64,000 nucleotides of DNA from Aquabacterium sp. A7-Y (GTDB lineage: Bacteria > Pseudomonadota > Gammaproteobacteria > Burkholderiales > Burkholderiaceae_C): NCBI RefSeq assembly GCF_026153205.1, contig NZ_JAPFBW010000011.1:146403-210402 (forward strand), read 5' to 3'. The notes under the pieces are model-generated. The model had not been told where the DNA came from. It made no database searches and was given only the letters and a program-made list of their open reading frames with translations. Positions 28,469 through 37,665 of this stretch are shown here, one piece after another. Made by a program: the position numbers and the translations under genes. Each line of letters begins with the position of its first letter. Positions within the stretch are counted from its first letter, which is position 1.

Positions 28469-29770
28469 GTGTCGAGTTCTCTTGCTGCCAGGATCGCCGA
28501 TCGATCCGCTTGCGTCGGGGTCGTGGGTTTGGGTTACGTCGGCTTGCCGCTGATGTTGCGCTTCGCCGAGACGGGTTTTCGGGTGATCGGCTTCGACATC
28601 GACCCGGGCAAGGTCGAGGCGCTGAAGGCCGGCAAGACCTATATCGAACACATCCCGGCGGAGCGCATCGCGCGGGTGCAATCCAAGCTCGATCCGACCA
28701 CCGATTTCAGCCGTGCCAGCGAGGCGGATGCGCTCATCCTGTGCGTGCCGACACCGCTGGATGGACATCGCGCGCCGGACCTGTCGTTCATCCTCGACAC
28801 CACCGACACGCTGCTGCCTTATCTCAGGGCCGGTCAGGTGGTGTCGCTGGAGTCGACCACCTATCCGGGCACCACGGAAGAGGAACTGCTGCCGCGCATC
28901 GAGTCGCGCGGTTTGAAAGTCGGCGAGGACGTCTTCCTGGTCTACTCCCCCGAGCGCGAAGATCCGGGCAATCCCGATTTTTCCACGCACGCGATCCCGA
29001 AGGTCTGCGGCGGCCACACCCCGGCCTGCCTCGAGATCGGCCTGGCCCTGTACGGCCAGGTGATCGACCAGGTGGTTCCGGTATCGAGCACCCGCGCCGC
29101 CGAGATGACCAAGCTGCTGGAGAACATCCACCGCGCCGTCAACATCGGCCTGGTGAACGAGATGAAGATCGTCGCCGACAAGATGGACATCGACATTCAC
29201 GAGGTGATCCGGGCGGCAGCGACCAAACCTTTCGGCTTTGTTCCCTACTATCCCGGCCCCGGCCTCGGCGGCCACTGCATCCCCATCGACCCTTTTTATC
29301 TGACCTGGAAGGCCCGCGAGTACGGCCTGCATACCCGCTTCATCGAACTCGCGGGCGAGGTCAACGCATCGATGCCCGACTATGTGATCGGGAAGTTGAG
29401 TGCGGCGCTCAATACCGAGCGGAAGCCGGTCAAGGGCAGCAGCATCCTGGTCCTCGGCATCGCCTACAAGAAAAACGTCGGCGACATGCGCGAGTCTCCG
29501 TCGGTCTGCATGATGGACCAGCTGCGCGCGCTGGGTGCCGAGGTGCGCTACAGCGATCCTCACGTGCCCGTGTTCCCCAGGATGCGCGACTACCGTTTCG
29601 ATCTTTGCAGCGAGCCGATCACCGCGGAAAGCCTGAAGGCGTATGACTGCGTTCTGCTGGCCACCGACCACGACCAGTTCGACTACGAGATGATCGAGCA
29701 CAACGCCCGGCTCATCGTGGACTGCCGGGGCCGTTACCTGAAACCTTCGGACAAGGTCGTCAAGGCCTGA
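28469..29770 (+). CDS. wbpA: UDP-N-acetyl-D-glucosamine 6-dehydrogenase
   Basis: A 433-aa nucleotide-sugar dehydrogenase that oxidises UDP-GlcNAc to UDP-GlcNAcA with 2 NAD+, for O-antigen or exopolysaccharide synthesis. [17 protein letters not shown] is the NAD-binding motif. [46 protein letters not shown] and [17 protein letters not shown] (catalytic Cys) match WbpA-type enzymes over the full length rather than UDP-glucose dehydrogenase. The start is GTG with a good ribosome site (gggagga). No other polysaccharide gene is adjacent, so it is isolated in the window. Confidence 0.9.
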   Translation: MSSSLAARIADRSACVGVVGLGYVGLPLMLRFAETGFRVIGFDIDPGKVEALKAGKTYIEHIPAERIARVQSKLDPTTDFSRASEADALILCVPTPLDGHRAPDLSFILDTTDTLLPYLRAGQVVSLESTTYPGTTEEELLPRIESRGLKVGEDVFLVYSPEREDPGNPDFSTHAIPKVCGGHTPACLEIGLALYGQVIDQVVPVSSTRAAEMTKLLENIHRAVNIGLVNEMKIVADKMDIDIHEVIRAAATKPFGFVPYYPGPGLGGHCIPIDPFYLTWKAREYGLHTRFIELAGEVNASMPDYVIGKLSAALNTERKPVKGSSILVLGIAYKKNVGDMRESPSVCMMDQLRALGAEVRYSDPHVPVFPRMRDYRFDLCSEPITAESLKAYDCVLLATDHDQFDYEMIEHNARLIVDCRGRYLKPSDKVVKA

Positions 29771-29817
29771 GCCCCGGCTCACGGCAACCCGAAGCCGTCA
29801 GCCGCGCGGCGGTCCCC

Positions 29818-31008
29818 TCAGCCCTTGTCGGCCTCTGCCGCTGTCTTGCGCGGGCGCCGCGGCCGCGCAGGGGTCTTGCGCGCCGGCTTCGCCGGAGCCG
29901 GCTCCAAGGGCGCGCCGGCCTCCACCGCCGCGGGCTGGGGCGTCTCAACGGGCGCCGGCTCGCTCGGCTGCAGCTGCGCCGCGGCCGCGGGGGCGGTCTC
30001 GGGGGTCTTGCGGCCGCCGCGGCGCTTGCGTGCCGGTGCCGGCGGGGCCGCCGCCTCGACGGCAGGCGCCGGCGCTTCCGCCGGTTCGACGCGAACCGGT
30101 GCGAGCTCCATGGCGGGAGGCATCACCGCCTCGGCCACCTCGCCCTGGAGCGCTGCCTCCGCCGCTGCTTCGCTGCGTGCGAGGCTGCCGTGGCCCCGGT
30201 ACACGTAGGCGTTCGACTTCTCGTCGCGACCGACTTCGAGCAGGCCGCGGGCCTGGGCTTCCTCGAGCAAGGCGCCGAAGGTGCGGAAGCCGAAGTAGGA
30301 CTCGTTGAAGTCCGGGCGGCGGCGCTTGATCGCGTCTTTCAGCACCGAGGCCCGGATCTTGCCGCTGTCGCCGCGTTCCGACACCAGCGCTTCGAAGGTC
30401 TCGACCGCCAGTTCGAAGGCCTTGGCCTTGCGGGCCTCGCCTTCCTTGCGGCGGCGCCGGTCCTCCTCGGGCGAACGTTTCGGGCTGGCCTCCGCTTCCT
30501 GCGGCTGGCGCTTCGCCGACGCGCGCTGGCCTTCACGCACCAAGTCGTCATAGAAGATGAACTCGTCGCAGTTCGCGATCAGCAGGTCGGAGGTCGACTG
30601 CTTGACGCCGACGCCGATCACCTGCTTGGCGTTTTCACGCAGCTTGGAAACCAGCGGCGAAAAGTCGGAGTCGCCGCTGATGATGACGAAGGTGTTGACG
30701 TGCGACTTGGTGTAGCACAGGTCCAGGGCATCGACGACCAGCCGGATGTCGGCCGAGTTTTTGCCGGATTGGCGGACATGCGGGATCTCGATCAGCTCGA
30801 AGCTGGCCTCGTGCATGGCCGCCTTGAAACCCTTGTAGCGATCCCAGTCGCAGTAGGCTTTCTTGACGACGATGCTGCCTTTGAGCAGCAGGCGCTCGAG
30901 CACGCGCTTGATGTCGAACTTCTCGTATTGGGCGTCGCGCACGCCCAGGGCGACGTTCTCGAAGTCGCAGAACAGCGCCATGCTGGTGTTTTCAGGACTG
31001 GAAGCCAT
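29818..31008 (-). CDS. NYN-domain ribonuclease-like protein with OST-HTH/LOTUS domain
   Basis: A 396-aa cytoplasmic protein. Residues about 8-160 are a NYN (LabA/DUF88) PIN-like nuclease fold: ALFCDFENVALG, NSADIRLVVDALDL and FVIISGDSDFSPLV supply the acidic active site. Residues about 205-280 form an OST-HTH/LOTUS RNA-binding domain (VETFEALVSERGDSGKIRAS, then PDFNESYFGFRTFGALLEEA). A low-complexity Ala/Pro tail follows, ending in basic patches. The combination suggests RNA processing or silencing. The ATG has a strong purine-rich ribosome site (aagaagaagg). Well conserved in betaproteobacteria but poorly characterised. Confidence 0.82.
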   Translation of the reverse strand: MASSPENTSMALFCDFENVALGVRDAQYEKFDIKRVLERLLLKGSIVVKKAYCDWDRYKGFKAAMHEASFELIEIPHVRQSGKNSADIRLVVDALDLCYTKSHVNTFVIISGDSDFSPLVSKLRENAKQVIGVGVKQSTSDLLIANCDEFIFYDDLVREGQRASAKRQPQEAEASPKRSPEEDRRRRKEGEARKAKAFELAVETFEALVSERGDSGKIRASVLKDAIKRRRPDFNESYFGFRTFGALLEEAQARGLLEVGRDEKSNAYVYRGHGSLARSEAAAEAALQGEVAEAVMPPAMELAPVRVEPAEAPAPAVEAAAPPAPARKRRGGRKTPETAPAAAAQLQPSEPAPVETPQPAAVEAGAPLEPAPAKPARKTPARPRRPRKTAAEADKG

Positions 31009-31106
31009 GCCTTCTTCTTGATCAGGTGCGAAAAGCGTGACCGTATCACGGCTTGCGGATGCGGCACGAAAACGGCGCCATCCACGGCCTGCATCGGAAC
31101 ACGCGC

Positions 31107-31580
31107 TCAGGTTTCGTCCAGACGGATCCGCGTCTCGAACTTCGAACAATGCATCGCGAAGTTGCTCGTGAAGTTGCGCACATTGTTGTTCGACGAGAAG
31201 ACCCGCCGGGTGAAGGCATGGTAAGACTCCATCGAGGCCGCGTTGACGATGAGCAGGAAGTCGGACTCGCCCGACACCTCGTAGCAAGCCATCACCTCGT
31301 CCTCGACCGTCATTTTTTTCTCGAAGCTGCGCAGCAGCGCGGCGTTCTGCTTCTCCAGTTCGACCGACACGAACACGGTCAGGGGCCGCCCGACGCGGAC
31401 GCGGTCGACGATGGCGACCTGCTTGAGCAAATAGCCGTCGGCCTTGAGCTGCGCAATGCGCCGCTGACAGGTGGCCGGCGAGCTGTGCACGGCCTCGGCC
31501 AAGGCCCGCAGCGGGAGCGAGGCGTCTTCCTGCAGCAGGTTGAGGATACGGATGTCGAGTCGGTCCATGCACTTGCCCAT
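31107..31580 (-). CDS. Lrp/AsnC-family regulator, divergent from rhtA
   Basis: A 157-aa regulator. MDRLDIRILNLLQEDASLPL starts the HTH, with SSPATCQRRIAQLKADGYL as the recognition helix. A RAM ligand-binding domain follows (VACYEVSGESDFLLIV-like and SMESYHAFTRRVF). Lrp-family proteins sense amino acids. Divergence from the amino-acid exporter rhtA suggests it switches on export when the amino acid accumulates. The start may instead be four codons inside, at MDRLD (31568). Neither start has a strong ribosome site. Confidence 0.85.
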   Translation of the reverse strand: MGKCMDRLDIRILNLLQEDASLPLRALAEAVHSSPATCQRRIAQLKADGYLLKQVAIVDRVRVGRPLTVFVSVELEKQNAALLRSFEKKMTVEDEVMACYEVSGESDFLLIVNAASMESYHAFTRRVFSSNNNVRNFTSNFAMHCSKFETRIRLDET

Positions 31581-31725
31581 CGAGAAAACGTTTCATCTTC
31601 CAGCCGAATATCGAGAGTTCGTTCCGTATTTCGCCCGTCTAAGGATTTTCCTCTCACCAGCCCCTTCTACCATGGAAACCCGGGCAGCCGCACACGGCCA
31701 CCCCTTGCAGCCGTCCCTTTTGCCT

Positions 31726-32619
31726 ATGTCCGCCACCTCCCTCGCCCTGCCGCAGCGTTCCGCGGCGACCTCGCTGGCCTTCGCCGTGGCCGCCGTACTG
31801 GGCGCCATCGTGTCGCTGTGCGGCGGCACCAGTTTCGCCAAGAGCCTGTTTCCCGTGGTCGGCGCCGAAGGCACGGTGGCCCTGCGCACGGGCGTCTCGG
31901 CGCTGATCCTGCTCGCGGTGTGGCGTCCGTGGCGGCTGCCGCTGGCGGCCCGCGACGCCGGCTGGATCGTGCTCTACGGTGCAGCGCTGGGCCTGACCAA
32001 CCTCTTGTTCTACCTGTCGCTGCGCACCTTGCCGATCGGCGTGTCGCTCGCGATCGAGTTCACCGGCCCGCTGGCTCTGGCAGTGCTGTCCTCGCACCGC
32101 GCGCTGGACCTGCTGTGGGCAGCGCTCGCGGCCGTGGGCCTGGTGCTGCTGCTCCTGCTCGACGGCTCGGGCCAGGCGCTGGATCCGGTGGGTGTCCTGT
32201 GCGCCGCGGGAGCAGGCCTGTTCTGGGCCTTCTACATCGTGTTCGGGCAGAAGGCCGGCCGCGCGCACGGCGGGCAGGCGACCTCGATCGGCATGGTCGT
32301 CGCGGCGCTGGTGACCTTGCCCTTCGGGCTGGCGCAGGCCGGCGGCGGCCTCTTCGAGCCGGCGGTGCTGCTGGCGGGCTTGGCGATCGGCATTTTCTCC
32401 AGCGCGCTGCCCTACTCGCTCGAGATGGTCGCGCTCAAGCGCCTGCCCAAGCGCAGCTTCGGCATCCTGCTCAGCCTGGAGCCGGCGATCGGCGCGCTGG
32501 CGGGGCTGCTGATCCTGGGCGAGCACCTGAAGCCGGCGCAATGGCTGGGCATCGCCTGCGTCATCGCTGCGGCGACCGGCTGCACGCTGACGGCCCGGCC
32601 GACCCGGCCAGCGCAGTGA
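31726..32619 (+). CDS. rhtA: Threonine/homoserine exporter RhtA-like (DMT superfamily)
   Basis: A 297-aa inner-membrane protein with ten hydrophobic spans, made of two EamA halves. CGGTSFAKSLFPVVGAEGTVALR, LPIGVSLAIEFTGPLALAVLSS and SSALPYSLEMVALKRLPKRSFGILLSLEPA align along the length of E. coli RhtA, which exports threonine and homoserine. A longer form starting at 31672 is possible (METRAAA). The Lrp regulator is divergent, with about 145 bases between. Substrate specificity is inferred from family membership. Confidence 0.82.
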   Translation: MSATSLALPQRSAATSLAFAVAAVLGAIVSLCGGTSFAKSLFPVVGAEGTVALRTGVSALILLAVWRPWRLPLAARDAGWIVLYGAALGLTNLLFYLSLRTLPIGVSLAIEFTGPLALAVLSSHRALDLLWAALAAVGLVLLLLLDGSGQALDPVGVLCAAGAGLFWAFYIVFGQKAGRAHGGQATSIGMVVAALVTLPFGLAQAGGGLFEPAVLLAGLAIGIFSSALPYSLEMVALKRLPKRSFGILLSLEPAIGALAGLLILGEHLKPAQWLGIACVIAAATGCTLTARPTRPAQ

Positions 32620-32929
32620 CCCGGCGCGGCGGCGCCACGCTTTCACGAACGGATACGGCCGGCCTGGCGGCAACCTTAAAATCGTCGCCCATGCCTGCCG
32701 CCCGCCCGTCCCACATGCTCCCGAGCCGTCGCCTGGCGATCGCGCTGCGGACGGCTGCTGCAGCGTGGCGCTCGCCGCGCTGCAGCCTCCCGATCTGATC
32801 GCCGGCGGCGCCTTCAGCCCGCCGCCCCCTGCGGCGCTGCTGTCGAGCCGCCGCCTCGATGCCCAATGGCTGGGCCCGCTGTCGCGCGGGCCGCCGCCGT
32901 TCTCCTGAGCTGAGCGAACAAAAAACGCT
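32620..32929 (+). other. Degraded region before the receptor pseudogene
   Basis: An ATG at 32692 opens a signal-like frame (LPSRRLAIALRTAAAA) that stops at 32798. A second frame continues with LAALQPPDLIAGGAF up to a TGA at 32906-32908. Read together they would make a small secreted protein of about 70 residues broken by one frameshift. Its identity is unknown. It may be a former companion of the adjacent decayed TonB-dependent receptor. Confidence 0.35.
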
Positions 32930-34638
32930 GGCCGCGGCGCCCTGTCCGCGGCCTTTGCCCAGGCCCCTGCCCCCACTGCGCCGGCGCCGGCCGATGCCGA
33001 AGCGCCCCGACAACTGCCCGGCCTCGTGGTGACCGGACAGAAAAGTCGCGCCCCATCGACCCTGACCCAGCGGACCTGTCCACTGCCCGCGAGCGCATCC
33101 ATCAGACCACCGGCGGCGCCGGGGTCGTCGATGCTCGCAGCTATCGTGAAGGCCGCGTCTCCACCCTGGCCGACGCTCACGGCTCGGCCACCGGCGTGTG
33201 GGTGCAGCCGCGTTTCGGCGCCGGGGAGGCGCGCCTGTCGATCCGCGGCTCCGGCCTGCAGCGCACCTACCATGGCCGCGGCCTGAAGCCCCTCGGCTGG
33301 AGACCCGCTTTTACCTCGGCCACGCGCGCAGCGATTCCGAACTGCCGGGCTCGTTGACGCGGGCCCAGCTCGAAGAGGACCCCTCGCAGGCTCATCCCGA
33401 CAACAGGGCGGTCGACCAGCGCCGGGACATCCGCTGGACACGCGTCTCCAACAAGACCGTCTACCGGGAAGGCGAGCACCAGCTGGAGCTGTCCGCCTAC
33501 GCGGCCGAGAAGGAGCTGCACCACCCGATCTTCCAGGTGCTGGACCAGCGCAACCATGACTGGGGGCTGGAGGCGCGCTACACGCTCGCGTCGCAGCTGC
33601 CCGGGCGGCCCAACTGGCTGATCCTGGGCGTCGCGCCGAGCGCCGGCCGGACTGAGGAGGAGCGCTACCGCAACCTTGCGGGCGAGCGCGGCCCGCGCAC
33701 CAACAAGACGCGGCAGACGGCCCGCAACCCGGAGCTGTATGCGGAGAACCCGCATGAGTTCCTGCCGCGCTGGACCCTGGTCACCGGCGCGCAGGCGACA
33801 CGCTCGACGCGGCGCCTGGAAGATCGCCATGTCGCGGGCGATTTCGGCCGACCCGGTGAGCGAAAGTTTCGCCGAGCGCTACCGCGGTTTCAGCCCGAAG
33901 CTGGGCCTGCGCTGGGACTGGCGCCCCGAGCTGCAGGTGTATGCCAACCTCTCACGCAGCTTCGAGCCGACCAGCTTTGGCGAGCTGACCGGCGGCCTGC
34001 GGCCCACGATCAACGAGGCGCAGCGCGCGACCATCCTAGAGCTGGGCAGCCGCGGCCGCATGGCGCAGCTGGAGTGGGATGTGTCGCTCTTCGAGGCACA
34101 CCTGCACGACGAGTTGCTGCAGATCGCCACCAACACGGCGGGGGCCAATGTCACGGTCAATGCGGCGCGCAGCGTGCACCGCGGCCTGGAGCTGGGGCTG
34201 AGCGGCAAGGCCTTGGCGAGCGAGGCCGGCCGGCTGGAGTGGCGGCTGCAGGGCCTGTGGAACGACTTCCACCTCAAGGGCGACCCGAGCTATGGCAGCC
34301 GCCGCCTGCCGGGCGTGCCACGCCATGCGGCACGCGCGCAGCTCGGCTGGCGTTTCGAGGGCGGCAGCCTGCTGGCGCTGCACGCCGAAGGCGCGGGCGG
34401 CTATCCGATCGACTTCGCGAACAGTTTCCGGGCGCCGGGCTATGCGGTCTGGGGCTTGAAGGCCAGCGGCGAATTCCAGCCCGGCCTGGGCTGGTTCGTC
34501 GACGGCCGCAACCTCGCCGACCGGCGCTATGTGGCCACCACCGGGGTGGTGCGCGACGCGCGCGGGAGGGACACGGCGCAGTTCCTGCCGGGGGATGGGC
34601 GTTCGGTGTACGCGGGCATCGACTGGAAGTTCAACTGA
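32930..34638 (+). pseudogene. TonB-dependent outer-membrane receptor, decayed
   Basis: Receptor pieces run in order but in changing frames. They are a signal/linker end (SAAFAQAPAPTAPAP) with TonB-box region LPGLVVTGQK; plug start HQTTGGAGVVDARSYREGR; plug EARLSIRGSGLQRTYHGRG; barrel LETRFYLGHARSDSELPGSL; then SESFAERYRGFSPKLGLRWD to the final YAGIDWKF. Frame changes occur near 33065, 33285 and 33840. Between RTYHGRGLKP (to about 33290) and the barrel, most of the plug and the first strands are missing (roughly 100 residues or more by family comparison). The receptor cannot work. The lost ligand is unknown; TonB receptors take up siderophores, haem or metal complexes. Confidence 0.85.
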
Positions 34639-34713
34639 GGCGGTACCGCCGGCGCGAGGGGCTGGGTCCACTCATCGCCGAAAAGGCCGGCGGTAAACGC
34701 CGGACATCGAGCA

Positions 34714-35424
34714 CTACAGCGCGCCGTGGAGAACCCGGCGCAGACCCAGGAAGGCCAGTCCGATCAACCAGGCCTTGAAGAAGGGCCGGCGCCTGTAGCG
34801 CGTGCCATAGACGGCCGCGATCGCCTTGGAGTGCGCGTAGCCGGCGGCGAAGTACCACACCACGGCAAAGCCGCTCGACAGGCCGGCAGCGATCAAGGCC
34901 GCCGCCGGGGTCGCTCCGGCGGACAGCACGAACAGCGCGCTTCCCAGCGTCAGGACCAGGCTCGCAATCAACCAGCCCCACGCGGCGATCTGCCCTGGCT
35001 CCCCCAAGGCACGCCGGTTGAGCAAGTGCAGCGCGGTGCCGAAGACCGGCGTGAACAACAGGCTCCAGAAGGCGGCCCCGTCGGGGTGCCACAGCGCAAC
35101 GTCCTTCGGCGCTCGCGGCGCCGGCGGCGCGGGTTCGTCGTCGTCGAGCGCCAGGCCGCCCTTGTGGAACTCGGCCAGTACCTGCTTGGCTGCGTCGATC
35201 AGGCGGGCGGGCACCATCACCCGCACGCCGCCGGCAGCATTCGTCAAGAAGGAGTTCGCCTGCACCAGGTGGGCGTCCGCGACCATGGCCGGAATGCCGG
35301 CCGCTACCAGGCAGGACTTGAGCAGGTGCGCCTCAGTGGGTGTCAGGACGCGCTCGACGCAACGCATTTCACCCAGGTCGACGTCCTCGGGCGCCTCGTC
35401 GGCCACCGTGTTGTCATTCGTCAT
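34714..35424 (-). CDS. DUF2007-like membrane protein
   Basis: A 236-aa protein. The N-terminal part ERVLTPTEAHLLKSCLVAAGIPAMVADAHLV with GGVRVMVPARLIDAAKQVLAEF is a DUF2007-like alpha/beta domain, thought to be a signal-transducing or ferredoxin-fold unit. After a charged linker (DDDEPAPPAPRAP), hydrophobic segments follow (FWSLLFTPVFGTALHLL, IASLVLTLGSALFVLS, IAAGLSSGFAVVWYFAAGY), then a basic C-terminus. No function is known. The start (MTNDNTVADE) begins the conserved region; the long open frame upstream is antisense to the MFS gene. Confidence 0.65.
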   Translation of the reverse strand: MTNDNTVADEAPEDVDLGEMRCVERVLTPTEAHLLKSCLVAAGIPAMVADAHLVQANSFLTNAAGGVRVMVPARLIDAAKQVLAEFHKGGLALDDDEPAPPAPRAPKDVALWHPDGAAFWSLLFTPVFGTALHLLNRRALGEPGQIAAWGWLIASLVLTLGSALFVLSAGATPAAALIAAGLSSGFAVVWYFAAGYAHSKAIAAVYGTRYRRRPFFKAWLIGLAFLGLRRVLHGAL

Positions 35425-35625
35425 GGATTTTTTGTGACAAAGGCAAGACTGCCACCAGCATGACGAGCACGGCGCTGCTCGGCAACCCGGCGCGGGCGTG
35501 CTTTCAGCGAGTGTGTGAGAGCCTTCACGAAACTGCGGCGTCTCGTCTGCGACGCGGGCATGCCGGGGGCTGGGGCATGATGCGGGCGGGCAAGGTCCCG
35601 CTCCTTCCATCCGCCTGGTATTGCC

Positions 35626-36885
35626 GTGTCCCGCACCCCTGCCACTTCGCCCCCTCCTCCAAACCGCGAGCGCCCTCGGACCTGGCCCCTGGTGGCGGCG
35701 CTGGGCATCACCCAGATCATCGGCTGGGGCTCGACCTTTTACGCCTTCACGCTGCTGATGCCGTCGCTGGCCGCGGCCACCGGCGCCGACCCGACCCTGG
35801 TGGTCGGTGCCTTCTCGATGTCCCTGCTCATCGCCGGTGCCGTGAGTGCCCCGGTGGGGGCGCTGATCGACCGCCAGGGTGGCCGGCGTGTCATGAGCGC
35901 AGGCTCTTTGCTGATGGGGCTGCTGTTGGGCGCGCTCGCCGCGGTGCAGACCCCGGCTCAGCTCTACGCGGTCTGGGCCGGACTGGGCCTGGCGATGGGC
36001 GCGAGCCTCTACGACCCCGCCTTTGCGGTGCTGGTGCAGGTGTTCAGAGACGGCCACCGCCGGGCCATCACGGGGGTGACGCTGTTCGGCGGGTTCGCCA
36101 GCACGGTCTTCTGGCCGCTGACCCAGGCGCTCATCGACGCGCTGGGCTGGCAGGCGGCACTGCTGGTGCTGGCGGCACTCAACCTGCTCGTCTGCCTGCC
36201 ACTGCACCTCGCCATGGTGCCGGCGCGCGCAACGACACCCGGTGAAGCGCCGGCTCCGCCCGTCGTGGCGCAGCCGGCCGGCGGCGGGGCATCCCGCCCG
36301 GTCTGGCGCGACCCCGTCTTCTACACGCTGGGCCTCGCCTTCACCGGCAACAACCTGGTGTTCTCGGCGCTGACGGTGCACTTCATCCCGGTCCTGCTCG
36401 GCAAGGGCATGACGCTCCAGCAGGCGGCCTGGATCGGCGCGTTGATCGGGCCGATGCAGGTGGCGGGCCGGCTGCTGGAGCTGGTCGTGCTGGGCCAGGC
36501 GCGTCCCTCGCGGGTCGGGATCGTGGCGATGTGGCTGCTGCCGCTGTCGCTGGCGCTGCTTGCCGTGCTGAGCGGCCCGGGGCCGGGTTTCGTCCTGTTC
36601 GCGCTGCTTTACGGCGCCGGCAACGGCATCATGACCATCGTGCGCGGTGCCATTCCCGCCGAGTTGTACGGGAGGGCGCAGTACGGCGCTGTCAATGGGG
36701 CCCTGGCCGGGCCGGCATTGGCGGCCAAGGCAGCCGGCCCGCTGGTGGCCTCGCTGGTCCTGGCCCGGCTCAGCGCCGGCCACCAGGGCCTGGTGTGGGT
36801 GCTGGCCGCCGTGGCGGCGGTATCGGCGGCTCTTTACGTTGCCGCCGTCCGGCGCCCTCGCCCTGCAGCCGAACTCCATGCCTAA
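35626..36885 (+). CDS. Major facilitator superfamily transporter
   Basis: A 419-aa protein with about twelve membrane spans. GALIDRQGGRRVMSAGSLLMG is the MFS motif A (loop 2-3), and SLYDPAFAVLVQVFRDGHRRA and LLYGAGNGIMTIVRGAIPAEL are conserved in the MFS drug/organic-acid group of Burkholderiales. The substrate is unknown. The likely start is GTG at 35626 (MSRTPATSPP). A long central cytoplasmic loop (about residues 195-225, Pro/Ala-rich) separates the two halves. No operon partner is apparent. Confidence 0.85.
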   Translation: MSRTPATSPPPPNRERPRTWPLVAALGITQIIGWGSTFYAFTLLMPSLAAATGADPTLVVGAFSMSLLIAGAVSAPVGALIDRQGGRRVMSAGSLLMGLLLGALAAVQTPAQLYAVWAGLGLAMGASLYDPAFAVLVQVFRDGHRRAITGVTLFGGFASTVFWPLTQALIDALGWQAALLVLAALNLLVCLPLHLAMVPARATTPGEAPAPPVVAQPAGGGASRPVWRDPVFYTLGLAFTGNNLVFSALTVHFIPVLLGKGMTLQQAAWIGALIGPMQVAGRLLELVVLGQARPSRVGIVAMWLLPLSLALLAVLSGPGPGFVLFALLYGAGNGIMTIVRGAIPAELYGRAQYGAVNGALAGPALAAKAAGPLVASLVLARLSAGHQGLVWVLAAVAAVSAALYVAAVRRPRPAAELHA

Positions 36886-37040
36886 GCTGCCAGCATGGAC
36901 ATGCCGGGTAGTCCCCCTCCTACGCCCCGCATGGCCGGCGTCCGATTCGGGCCCCATGACCCCCTGGGGTGCAATGAGGCAGGTGGCCGCGAGCCGCCGT
37001 CCTTCCCTCACGGGCATGTCAACGACGCAAGGAGAACCGC

Positions 37041-37577
37041 ATGAACCATCAGCAAGGACTGGGCAAGAACACGACGCAAGGCAGCGCCAACCGTGATCCC
37101 ATCACCGGCACCCCGGGCGCCCACCCGGTCGGGACCGGCATCGGTGCCGCCGCCGGCGGCATCGCGGCGGGCGCCGCGGTCGGCACGGTGGCCGGCCCGG
37201 TCGGCACCGCGATCGGCGCGGCGGTCGGCGCCGTCGCCGGCGGGCTGGCCGGCAAGGGCATTGCCGAGCAGATCGACCCGACCGTGGAAGACGCCTACTG
37301 GGCCGACACCTACCGCAGCCGCCCCTATGTGCCGGCGGGCTCCAGCTATGACGAGTACGGCCCGGCCTATCGCTACGGGGTCGAGTCCTACAGCCGCAAC
37401 AGCGGTCTGGGCTGGGAAGAGAGCGAAGCCGGCCTGGCCAGCGGCTGGGACGATGCGCGCGGCCGCTCCACTCTGTCCTGGGACCAGGCCAAGCACGCGA
37501 CGCGCGACTCCTGGCAACGCCTGAGCGACCGCATCGAGCGCGCCATCCCGGGCGACTCGGACCGCGACGGCCACTGA
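37041..37577 (+). CDS. Glycine-zipper protein
   Basis: A 178-aa protein. Residues about 31-75 form a Gly-zipper (GTGIGAAAGGIAAGAAVGTV, then AGPVGTAIGAAVGAVAGGLAG), a helix-hairpin that inserts in or associates with membranes. The rest is hydrophilic and Tyr/Trp/Asp-rich (DAYWADTYRSRPYV, YGVESYSRNSGLGWEESE). No signal peptide is visible. Similar proteins in Burkholderiales are annotated as hypothetical, sometimes stress related. It has an aaggag ribosome site, and a strong terminator follows 41 bases after the stop. Confidence 0.72.
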   Translation: MNHQQGLGKNTTQGSANRDPITGTPGAHPVGTGIGAAAGGIAAGAAVGTVAGPVGTAIGAAVGAVAGGLAGKGIAEQIDPTVEDAYWADTYRSRPYVPAGSSYDEYGPAYRYGVESYSRNSGLGWEESEAGLASGWDDARGRSTLSWDQAKHATRDSWQRLSDRIERAIPGDSDRDGH

Positions 37578-37618
37578 GCCTGATGTCCCCAGCGGCCGCC
37601 CTCCCCGGGGCCGGCCGG

Positions 37619-37659
37619 GAGCCGGGCTGACTTGACCGCAGCCCGGCTCGGTGTTTTTT
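37619..37659 (+). terminator. Rho-independent terminator
   Basis: Perfect 11-bp stem GAGCCGGGCTG (37619-37629) and CAGCCCGGCTC (37639-37649) with a nine-base loop, followed by a TTTTTT run at 37654-37659. It terminates the glycine-zipper gene. The convergent crystallin-like gene ends just beyond it. Confidence 0.88.
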
Positions 37660-37665
37660 CGCCGC

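Noticed and set aside
35425..37017. Long extension of the DUF2007-like gene on the minus strand
   Set aside because: Antisense to the MFS gene and without homology; only the part from 35424 downwards looks like a protein.
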